Positions 7,417 through 13,518 of a DNA stretch of 20,421 nucleotides are shown piece after piece. The notes below the pieces were generated by a model. The model ran no database searches. It was not told the origin of the DNA and saw nothing but the letters and a program-made list of their open reading frames with translations. The DNA comes from CBCPMX01 sp965120355. Lineage in GTDB: Bacteria > Bacillota > Clostridia > Oscillospirales > Oscillospiraceae. The position numbers were made by a program, and so were the translations under genes. Each line of letters starts with the position of its first letter. Position 1 is the first letter of the stretch. The DNA lies in the NCBI GenBank assembly GCA_965120355.1, contig CBCPMX010000054.1, forward strand, positions 1-20,421. Reading direction: 5' to 3'.

Positions 7417-8129
7417 GATTCTGGGACGATGATTTTGCTGGGCATGTCCGCCGCGTTGGCATAGGGGACCGGAGGCTCCGGCTCGCTGGCCGGATAGATG
7501 GCCGTTGGGCTCCACTGCCAGAAGTCAGGGGCTTTCTGGCCGGTCATGGCGTTCTTTTCGTCTGGGTTGATAGGCTGCTCGACAATGCTCTCGCCTTCGG
7601 TCCAGGCGGTATGATAGTTGGTTTTGAACAGGGGATAGAGGATCATGTGCCAGATTTTCCACTGGCCATCGGCCTCCCGGATGAATTCCACCTCGTATTT
7701 GGACCAGGCCCACATGGGATCCGGCACCAGCTTTTCCGGCTCTGCCACAGGATCGACATTTTCCGGATTGCGCAGGAACGTCTCGTGGCCAGGGGAGATC
7801 CAGACGCCTTTGGCGGTTTTACAGTCCGCCGCCACTTCCAGAACCTCCGTATCCAGCTGGTGCATGGTCATGATGCCGCGCATTTTCACGTCCATACCCG
7901 GATCGTCCCGGTCGCCGTGTTCATGGAGATAGCAGTGGCGAATGGCCTCAATGCCGACATAATGTCCGAATGGAAATTTAAAATAGCAGTCGTCCCGGTC
8001 AGCCCAAAGGGTCATATAGTCCTTATTCCGAAATGCGGTGTGATAATAGGCGTACCGTCCCATAAGATTCCGGCAGGCCTGGGCTGCCTGGAGCCGCTCT
8101 ACCTGCAGGGACAATTCTTCCAGATTCAT
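7413..8129 (-). CDS. SnoaL-like / NTF2-fold protein, possible dehydratase or isomerase
   Basis: 238 residues. The N-terminal ~150 residues fit the SnoaL-like cone fold that includes bile acid 7-alpha-dehydratase BaiE, ketosteroid isomerase and scytalone dehydratase: a helical start (LEELSLQVERLQAAQACRNLMGRYAYYH), then FGHYVGIEAIRHCY, then MTMHQLDTEVLEVAADCKTAKGVW. Y26, H90 and nearby acids (D93, D102) sit where BaiE-type enzymes keep Tyr, His and Asp, by eye alignment only. The C-terminal ~90 residues, including WSKYEVEFIREADGQWKIWH, complete the sheet and add a tail rich in Pro, Glu and Asp, making it longer than BaiE (~166 residues). It starts 21 bases after the flavodoxin-like gene, with AGGAGG upstream. 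It probably works on a cyclic substrate shared with the oxidoreductase; the actual reaction is unknown. Confidence 0.7.
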   Translation of the reverse strand: MNLEELSLQVERLQAAQACRNLMGRYAYYHTAFRNKDYMTLWADRDDCYFKFPFGHYVGIEAIRHCYLHEHGDRDDPGMDVKMRGIMTMHQLDTEVLEVAADCKTAKGVWISPGHETFLRNPENVDPVAEPEKLVPDPMWAWSKYEVEFIREADGQWKIWHMILYPLFKTNYHTAWTEGESIVEQPINPDEKNAMTGQKAPDFWQWSPTAIYPASEPEPPVPYANAADMPSKIIVPES

Positions 8130-8150
8130 AAATAGGTTCCTCCTGTTCTC

Positions 8151-9005
8151 TCAGCTGATGGTAATGTATTCTGAACCATAGGGGCGGCGTGCGCCGTCAT
8201 TGGTTAGAAAATAGTCCTCTACAAAGTCTGCAATCAGGGCCCGGGCTTTGCCCTCGTCCCGGGGAGAAGGCTTTTCCCACATGTTATGGTGGAAGAAGTA
8301 GGAGCCTTGCTCCTGAGAGCCGTCGGGCATGGTGTAGTAAACCGGATCGCCCACCTCAAAGTTGGGATTGCAGCGAGGCTTTTCCCCTTTGTCCAGGCCG
8401 GCCGGGCCGAATTCCCTGCCGCAGCAGGCAAATTTGCCCATGGTGACCACGTTGTTCATCTTGAGATACAGTTTCAGAATTTCCAGCGTGGCCATGGCCT
8501 CCTGGCTGCCGCAGAAACCGCCGCCGTAGGTGGTGAAAACGATGCCCAGCGGCTCATGTTCCCCCACAGCCTGAATGCCGCGATAAGGGGCGTCGTTTCT
8601 GCGCCAGCGGCAGCCAGGCCGTGCGCCTGCCTGCCCAGCGGCAGGTGCGCCGGGGCCTTTGCCCTTCATCACATCTCCCTCGGAGTGGGGCCCGAATTTG
8701 GTTTCGCCCTTGTCAATCTGGCCCTGAATTTGGGCCTCCAGACCGGTTCCGCCGCCCAGGGAAAACAGCTTTGTCACAATGGTCAGAGGTCCGCCCGCTA
8801 CAATGGGGCTTCCCAGGCAGACCACGTCATAGTCGTCGAAATAACAGTTCGGCTGCATGGCTGCCCAGTCAGATTTGGCAGATAGCCGGTACATGTTGAC
8901 TTCCCAGCCATAAGATAAAAAGGTTTCTTGAAAGCACTTGGCAATCTTTTCGGTGTTTTTCGTCATGGTGGCATAAAGGATCAATGCCCGCCTTTGTTTC
9001 TGCAT
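8151..9005 (-). CDS. Flavodoxin-like FMN protein with an inserted variable region
   Basis: 284 residues. Residues 7-22 read ALILYATMTKNTEKIA: a beta strand followed by the T-x-T-x-NT FMN phosphate loop of flavodoxins. Later segments (DDYDVVCLGSPIVAGG, then LGIVFTTYGGGFCGSQEA) fit the second and third FMN loops. Between them, about residues 105-150, is a Gly/Ala/Arg-rich stretch that is not part of a normal flavodoxin, and a long C-terminal part contains CNPNFEVGDPVYYTMPDGS. The protein is about twice flavodoxin length. It is first in the operon, so it may pass electrons to the Fe-S oxidoreductase or reduce the substrate itself (inference). Start ATG at 9005 with AAAGGA ten bases before; consensus-like promoter directly upstream. 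Confidence 0.75.
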   Translation of the reverse strand: MQKQRRALILYATMTKNTEKIAKCFQETFLSYGWEVNMYRLSAKSDWAAMQPNCYFDDYDVVCLGSPIVAGGPLTIVTKLFSLGGGTGLEAQIQGQIDKGETKFGPHSEGDVMKGKGPGAPAAGQAGARPGCRWRRNDAPYRGIQAVGEHEPLGIVFTTYGGGFCGSQEAMATLEILKLYLKMNNVVTMGKFACCGREFGPAGLDKGEKPRCNPNFEVGDPVYYTMPDGSQEQGSYFFHHNMWEKPSPRDEGKARALIADFVEDYFLTNDGARRPYGSEYITIS

Positions 9006-9049
9006 GAGTCAGTCATCCTTTCTGTTTGGGGACATATGAAGATGCTTTT

Positions 9050-9078
9050 ATTATACTGTGCACTATGGATTGCGTCAA
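9050..9078 (-). promoter_or_regulatory. Promoter of the flavodoxin-oxidoreductase operon
   Basis: Minus-strand TTGACG (9073-9078), 17-base spacer, TATAAT (9050-9055). Very close to the sigma-A consensus, 45 bases before the ATG. The -35 directly abuts the palindromic element starting at 9079. Confidence 0.8.
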
Positions 9079-9123
9079 ATATATGATTTTCAATACTAGC
9101 ATGTATTCTAATACATCATATAT
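9079..9123. promoter_or_regulatory. Nested palindromic element between divergent promoters
   Basis: Outer arms ATATATGAT (9079-9087) and ATCATATAT (9115-9123) are exact inverted repeats. Inside lie half-sites AATAC (9092-9096), GTATT (9103-9107) and AATAC (9110-9114), with ATGTATT-CT-AATACAT (9101-9116) a perfect 7-bp-arm palindrome. The element touches the -35 of the minus promoter and lies 36 bases upstream of the -35 of the plus promoter, a placement that fits an activator or a shared repressor. No regulator gene adjoins it. Confidence 0.55.
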
Positions 9124-9159
9124 GGAATTAAATCCATGCATCTATGGAGAATTATATAT

Positions 9160-9188
9160 TTTACAGAAAACTTTTTGCGTGCTATGAT
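9160..9188 (+). promoter_or_regulatory. Promoter of the solute-binding lipoprotein gene
   Basis: TTTACA (9160-9165), 17-base spacer, TATGAT (9183-9188), preceded by TGC for an extended -10. It lies 42 bases before the start codon, with AAGGAGG at 9216-9222. Confidence 0.65.
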
Positions 9189-9230
9189 TGGACGCAGAGA
9201 CCGCGAATTCATCCTAAGGAGGACACATGC

Positions 9231-10988
9231 ATGAAAAAGAGTAAAACCATGATCTGTTTCCTGTTGGTATGCTGCCTGCTGCTTGGCCTGCTGACGGCCT
9301 GCGGCAGCAGTGAAAGCGGCACAACGCAGGAAAACGCCCCAGCCAGCGAGGAGGTTTCCAACGCGGAGTCTTCCCCCGCCCAGAGCACGGAAACACAGAC
9401 GCAGCCTTCCGCGGAAGCGGAAACTGCCGGAGAGTCGCCGGAAGCTGAGACCGAACAGGATACAGAAGCGCAGACCCTGTCGGAACCGGAACCGTTTGTC
9501 CTGCCCATTGTGGACGAGCCCACAACCCTGACGCTGTGGATGCGGACGGAGCCGTTTACCTTGGCCTATCCGGAGATTGATATCAACAACGTCACCTTTT
9601 ACAAGGAAATGGAGGACCGGACGGGAATTCACCTGGATATTCAGGGCGTCGTCGCCTTCCAGGCCGACGAGCAGTTCAACCTGATGATGGTCAGCGACGA
9701 GTACACCGACATGATCGCCCGCTTTAAGACCTTCTACAGCGCGGGTGTGGATGCCGGTATCGACAACGAGATTATCATTGATTTGGCGGAACTGATGGAC
9801 GAGTACATGCCCAACTATCAGTATGTTTTGGCCAATAACGACACTTTCCGGCGGGACAGCACCTCTGCTGACGGCCATATCGGCGCCGCCAACACCCTCA
9901 ATTACAAAACTGAAGGTGAGCAGATTGGCCCCGTCATCCGGCAGGATTGGCTTGACGAACTGGGAATGGCCGCACCAGTGACCTATGATGAGTACTATGA
10001 AGTGCTCAAAGCTTTCCAGGCCAACGGCCACGAAGGGGCGCTGGCTCTGCGCTGGAATGGCATCAACTCCGGCAGCTATCTGCTGGCAGGCTTCGGCGCG
10101 GCTGGTTTCTATGACGATACGGCGGTGGCCGTGCCGTTTCTGAACATTGCTGGAACTGTAGAGTTTGGCCCGATTATGGAAGGGTATAAAGACTACCTGA
10201 TCCTGATGAATCAGTGGTATGCGGAGGGGCTGATCTATTCTGATTTCATGAGTTTGGACACTTCTACCTATCCACAGAATCTGTCCAATGGCACATTTGG
10301 CATTGCCGTGGTTGACCGCGGACAGTTCACATCCACCCAGCTGGCCCTGGAGAGCATTGACCCCGATGCAAATCTGGTGGGCTGCAAAGATGCCCGTCAG
10401 AATGCGGAGGATGTGCTGCATATTCAGTACATTGATCACAGTGTCTCCGACGGTTATTCCATCACCACCAGCTGTGATATTCCGGAAATTGCAGCCCAGT
10501 ATCTGGACTATCTGTACACAGAGGAAGGTTCCATTTTGGCTGGTTATGGCGTTGAGGGCGAGGGGCTGACCTATGACGCGGACGGCAATCCACAGATGTC
10601 TGAACTGATTCTGCACAATGAGACATATCCCTGTACGCCGGCAATGGTGCTGTATTCCAGCTATGGCGCGCCTGGCGTCTACGATGGCAGCCGCTACATG
10701 GGCGCGTACGACCAGCGGACGCAGGAGGCCGTAGCCATTTGGGACGAGGACGATCAGGATTGGCTCTATCCCTACAACGCCAGTCTGACTCTGGAGGAAA
10801 GCGAAACCTATGCGCCGATTCTCAACGACATCTACACTTACGTCAGTGAAATGACCCTGAAATTTATCACCGGCGCAGAGGATCCGGAAGCCGGTTGGGA
10901 TGACTACGTCGCCACCATTGAGGCCATGGGCGTGGACACCATTATTGAAATCAAACAAACCGCTTTGGAACGCTACCTGGAGAATTGA
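9231..10988 (+). CDS. Lipoprotein extracellular solute-binding protein, family 1 (LipO-like), without adjacent permease
   Basis: 585 residues. MKKSKTMICFLLV starts a type II signal peptide with lipobox LTAC and lipid-attached Cys24. Residues ~26-85 are a Ser/Thr/Glu/Pro-rich flexible linker. The mature domain opens PTTLTLWMRTEPF and continues FYKEMEDRTGIHLDIQGVVA and VIRQDWLDELGMAAPVTYDE, the pattern of large oligosaccharide-type binding proteins (LipO/YtcQ). The open frame begins at 9144, but the ATG at 9231 has AAGGAGG at 9216-9222 and starts the signal peptide. It would capture a ligand at the cell surface. No ABC permease or ATPase adjoins it, so it borrows a transporter or acts as a sensor. 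It diverges from the flavodoxin-oxidoreductase operon with a shared regulatory gap, suggesting a linked substrate (inference). Confidence 0.85.
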   Translation: MKKSKTMICFLLVCCLLLGLLTACGSSESGTTQENAPASEEVSNAESSPAQSTETQTQPSAEAETAGESPEAETEQDTEAQTLSEPEPFVLPIVDEPTTLTLWMRTEPFTLAYPEIDINNVTFYKEMEDRTGIHLDIQGVVAFQADEQFNLMMVSDEYTDMIARFKTFYSAGVDAGIDNEIIIDLAELMDEYMPNYQYVLANNDTFRRDSTSADGHIGAANTLNYKTEGEQIGPVIRQDWLDELGMAAPVTYDEYYEVLKAFQANGHEGALALRWNGINSGSYLLAGFGAAGFYDDTAVAVPFLNIAGTVEFGPIMEGYKDYLILMNQWYAEGLIYSDFMSLDTSTYPQNLSNGTFGIAVVDRGQFTSTQLALESIDPDANLVGCKDARQNAEDVLHIQYIDHSVSDGYSITTSCDIPEIAAQYLDYLYTEEGSILAGYGVEGEGLTYDADGNPQMSELILHNETYPCTPAMVLYSSYGAPGVYDGSRYMGAYDQRTQEAVAIWDEDDQDWLYPYNASLTLEESETYAPILNDIYTYVSEMTLKFITGAEDPEAGWDDYVATIEAMGVDTIIEIKQTALERYLEN

Positions 10989-11009
10989 GATCTTTTGACA
11001 GGACAACTT

Positions 11010-11045
11010 CAGCGGGGCCAACACGCAGGCGTGTTGGCCCCGCTG
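11010..11045 (+). terminator. Strong hairpin after the lipoprotein gene
   Basis: A 16-bp stem, CAGCGGGGCCAACACG (11010-11025) with CGTGTTGGCCCCGCTG (11030-11045), and a 4-base loop, 21 bases after the stop. It is followed by TCTGTGCGG, not a U-run. Confidence 0.6.
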
Positions 11046-11161
11046 TCTGTGCGGATATATATTCAGCGCAATGCATGCAGCGACACTTGTCAATTGGAAA
11101 AGTTCACAAATTATGATACGAATTTTATAAAATATGCCATGTCTTGATTTCGTGTTTTTGA

Positions 11162-11190
11162 GTGACATCCATGTTTTTTTGTGATAGAAT
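11162..11190 (+). promoter_or_regulatory. Promoter of the small membrane protein gene
   Basis: GTGACA (11162-11167), 17-base spacer, TAGAAT (11185-11190) with TGA before it as an extended -10. About 33 bases upstream of the TTG start. Confidence 0.55.
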
Positions 11191-11223
11191 AAAGACATTA
11201 TTTATGAAAAAGGGTGATTCTAG

Positions 11224-11706
11224 TTGGAAGAAAAATACGGTAAAGTGGAAGCAACGCTGTCCACGCTGCCCATTGCCGTTTCCGGTATGCTGATTGTGGG
11301 CGTTTGCTTTCTGATTGCGGATGTGGCACAGATCTATTTTGCTGTTGCCCGCGGAAGCGTTTCCGTTCCTGCGCTGGTGGTATGCTGTGTAGTTACAGTG
11401 ATTCTGCTGGGCTACAGCTTTTATACGCTGCTCAAGTGCAAGGTGTTTCTGTGTGAAAAGGGGATTGTTGTCACCAGCGTTGGGAAAACCAACGAAATGC
11501 CTATTGAAGATATTATGTGCATTTTGTGGGAATTCCCGGGCGCGGCTCAGGGCAACGACAAGGGCCCCCGGAAGAATGTGACCACCGCTGAGGTTGTCTG
11601 CCGCGGTTCTCACAAAAGCTTTAAGATTTCTGACGGCTACTACTCCGATGTGCAGAGTCTGGTTGGAAACTGGCAGAGTGCCCACAAAATCCCCAGAGAG
11701 CTGTAA
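11224..11706 (+). CDS. Small membrane protein of unknown function
   Basis: 160 residues from a TTG start preceded by AAAGGGTG; no in-frame ATG lies at a better position near the start. Two hydrophobic segments, about 14-38 (LPIAVSGMLIVGVCFLIADV) and 46-70 (VPALVVCCVVTVILLGYSFY), are followed by a soluble ~85-residue domain (CKVFLCEKGIVVTSVGKTNEMPIEDIMCI and onward). Two membrane segments followed by a beta-rich tail with a 'GI-x-V...PIEDI' rhythm recalls bacterial PH-like membrane proteins, but the match is weak and I do not assign a family. It has its own promoter and a shared terminator, so it is a single-gene unit. The soluble part probably faces the cytoplasm (inference). Confidence 0.75.
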   Translation: MEEKYGKVEATLSTLPIAVSGMLIVGVCFLIADVAQIYFAVARGSVSVPALVVCCVVTVILLGYSFYTLLKCKVFLCEKGIVVTSVGKTNEMPIEDIMCILWEFPGAAQGNDKGPRKNVTTAEVVCRGSHKSFKISDGYYSDVQSLVGNWQSAHKIPREL

Positions 11707-11723
11707 GAACCAGGACATAACCC

Positions 11724-11757
11724 ACGCATGGCCCGCTGATACCAGCGGGCCATGCGT
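11724..11757. terminator. Bidirectional hairpin between convergent genes
   Basis: A 15-bp perfect stem, ACGCATGGCCCGCTG (11724-11738) with CAGCGGGCCATGCGT (11743-11757), loop ATAC. Plus-strand side continues TGTTATTTAT, a partial U-tract. The minus-strand DUF2812 gene ends at 11764, only six bases away. Confidence 0.7.
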
Positions 11758-11763
11758 TGTTAT

Positions 11764-12969
11764 TTATGCTGTTCCGCCGCCTAGGGCTTCAGTGACAATG
11801 GCGCTCCATTCCTCCAGCGAGAGCGTGTCCGGGGACGTCTGGTAAAAGGTGCAGTGGAGCACCTGGTTTCCTTTGGCCACCACCAGGGTCGGGAAGATGG
11901 TTGAGTATGCGGCGCTATAGTCCACATCCATCGCGGGCAGAGACAGCGGCACAATGTCCGGCCCATAGGTGCGCCGGTCACCCTGCTGGAGGGCCTTTGC
12001 CAGCGCTTCGGCCAGCCAGGGCGAGGCCGTTTCGTAATAATTCACCATCAGGCCGCCGGAGACGGCGCGCCCATCGGCGGTCTCGAATTTGCCGGTTTGC
12101 CGCAATTCCACGATCACCGGAGCAAGGCTGTTGTCTCGAATACAGACGGTATTGTAACCGGTGATGCCAGTGTCGGTGTAGTGAAAGCTCTCCGGCAGGC
12201 CGAAGTCTGCCAGTGTTGCGAAGGGCAGCGGATCGGAATACGTCTGCAGCGCCTGGCGGCGCTCGCAAGCCCGCCACAGGTTCAGCAGCATTCCCACCGT
12301 TCCCAGGGTCAGGAGCAGCACCGCCGCCCGCCGCAGCCAGAGGGCCCTCGCCCGCCGCCGCCAGTCAGCACGGTGGTTGGGCGGCTGGCCGGCGGCCAGC
12401 TGGCTGCGTAAACGGCGCAGATATACGACTCCGCTCACGCTGCCACTCAGAAGAGCCAGAGCAAGGGCCAGCAGCAGGACGCTGCACAGTGGCCCCAGAT
12501 TGACCAGCAGATACAGAGGCCCCCGTTTCCAAAGCAAAAGGGGATAGAGCACAATCCAAAACAGACTCCTCAACACGCCGCCTCGCTCCCGCCGCCGTAC
12601 CTGATCCAGGGCCAGTGCCTGGACCGCCGGATCAGTATGCAGTTCTCCGGCAACGGGATCTTTGGCGGCGTAGACGTCAAATGGCCCGCGGGTGGCCACA
12701 TAGTCCCAGCCGAACTCGGCGCAGAGGGACTGCTCCTCTTCGGTGGGCAGGTTATCTTCCAGCCAGCCAGGAGATTTTTGCCGCGGCTGGAGCCGGTAGC
12801 GGACAGGGCGGGGATGACCGCACACAAAAGTGGCAATTCCGGCAAAGAAACCGTTTTCCTCCAAAAACAGACCCTTGGCAGCCATTGTGGTCAGCCAGCT
12901 CTCCATGGCCTCTACGTCATAGGAAGGGCAGGGGATCAGGCGGCAGCGGCGTTTCGGTTCACGGTGCAT
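11764..12969 (-). CDS. DUF2812 domain membrane protein
   Basis: 401 residues. The N-terminal part, IPCPSYDVEAMESWLTTMAAKGLFLEENGFFAGIATF within residues 12-48 and VRYRL at 56-60, is the DUF2812 signature. These proteins are usually encoded next to PadR regulators, as here. Hydrophobic segments lie at about 132-148, 155-183 and 212-232. The C-terminal ~160 residues (from ALQTYSDPLPFATL) are a soluble domain, probably outside the membrane. Start: the open frame extends to 13050, but the ATG at 12969 overlaps the PadR stop by 11 bases (ATGCACCGTGA), the typical coupling. Biochemical role unknown; the pairing suggests PadR-controlled membrane stress or export function (inference). Confidence 0.82.
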   Translation of the reverse strand: MHREPKRRCRLIPCPSYDVEAMESWLTTMAAKGLFLEENGFFAGIATFVCGHPRPVRYRLQPRQKSPGWLEDNLPTEEEQSLCAEFGWDYVATRGPFDVYAAKDPVAGELHTDPAVQALALDQVRRRERGGVLRSLFWIVLYPLLLWKRGPLYLLVNLGPLCSVLLLALALALLSGSVSGVVYLRRLRSQLAAGQPPNHRADWRRRARALWLRRAAVLLLTLGTVGMLLNLWRACERRQALQTYSDPLPFATLADFGLPESFHYTDTGITGYNTVCIRDNSLAPVIVELRQTGKFETADGRAVSGGLMVNYYETASPWLAEALAKALQQGDRRTYGPDIVPLSLPAMDVDYSAAYSTIFPTLVVAKGNQVLHCTFYQTSPDTLSLEEWSAIVTEALGGGTA

Positions 12970-13285
12970 GGCGTTGAGCCTCCTCTCGATCCGCGTCGGC
13001 AAGGCAGCGCCGCAGGCGGGCGACCTCTTCTTCATAGGCAGCGCGGCCACGTTCCGTCAGGCAATAGGTGCGCTTGCGTCCTTCTGTTGCGGTTTCCACG
13101 ATATACTGCGCCTGTTCAAATTTACTGAGGATGGTGTAGAGGGTAGCTGGTCCCAGCTTCACTGCGCCGCCGGTAATTGCTTGCGCATAGGCCGCCACGT
13201 CTGAGCCGCATTTTGGGCCGTTGGAAAAGGCCATCAGCACATAAAACATGGACTCCGTCAGATAGTCCAGTGCTTTTTTTGGCAT
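12959..13285 (-). CDS. PadR-family transcriptional regulator
   Basis: 108 residues, the usual length for subfamily-2 PadR proteins. MPKKALDYLTESMFYVLMAF opens the winged helix; LGPATLYTILSKFEQAQYI is the recognition helix and wing region, followed by RKRTYCLTERGRAAYEEE, the wing-to-helix motif of the family. The C-terminal helix mediates dimerisation. The ATG at 13285 has GAAGGAGG just upstream; a longer frame to 13360 would run into the promoter -35 and is rejected. It is translationally coupled to the DUF2812 gene, and an operator-like repeat overlaps its own -10, suggesting autoregulation. Confidence 0.9.
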   Translation of the reverse strand: MPKKALDYLTESMFYVLMAFSNGPKCGSDVAAYAQAITGGAVKLGPATLYTILSKFEQAQYIVETATEGRKRTYCLTERGRAAYEEEVARLRRCLADADREEAQRHAP

Positions 13286-13316
13286 GGCGCTGCCTCCTTC
13301 GGGATTTGGCTTTATA

Positions 13317-13333
13317 ATATCGTTTATCGATAT
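13317..13333. promoter_or_regulatory. Operator-like inverted repeat at the PadR promoter
   Basis: ATATCG-TTTAT-CGATAT, 6-bp arms and 5-base centre. It overlaps the -10 box (13332-13337) and extends over the transcription start. The position is ideal for autorepression by PadR; binding itself is inferred. Confidence 0.5.
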
Positions 13334-13360
13334 AATATCCTGCCCTGCGGCTGTTGTCAA
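13332..13360 (-). promoter_or_regulatory. Promoter of the padR-DUF2812 operon
   Basis: Minus-strand TTGACA (13355-13360), 17-base spacer, TATTAT (13332-13337). Near-perfect sigma-A promoter. Confidence 0.8.
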
Positions 13361-13375
13361 GAGAGATGTGAAAAA

Positions 13376-13410
13376 GCGCCAGGCCCCTGCAGAAGCAAAG
13401 GGCCTGGCGC
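13376..13410 (-). terminator. Intrinsic terminator of the SLH protein gene
   Basis: An 11-bp stem, GCGCCAGGCCC (13376-13386) with GGGCCTGGCGC (13400-13410), followed on the minus strand by TTTTTC. It lies about 110 bases after the stop of the SLH protein gene and just upstream of the padR promoter. Confidence 0.8.
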
Positions 13411-13518
13411 AAGTTGGCGCTTAAAAAGGCAAGGATGCTGCGGTGGATTTTTGATTTTCCGAATTGATAGTTGAGGGAAAAGATTCACTTGGGATCAATG
13501 AAGACTGTTCAAAGCTTC

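Noticed and set aside
4000..9005. The four-gene cluster as a classical bai operon
   Set aside because: No bile acid CoA ligase (baiB), CoA transferase (baiF), 3-alpha-HSDH (baiA) or transporter (baiG) is present; only the oxidoreductase and SnoaL folds are shared.
9108..11198. A 696-codon minus-strand open frame opposite the lipoprotein gene
   Set aside because: The plus strand has promoter, ribosome site, lipobox and family motifs. The antisense product has no recognisable domain and runs through the terminator hairpin.
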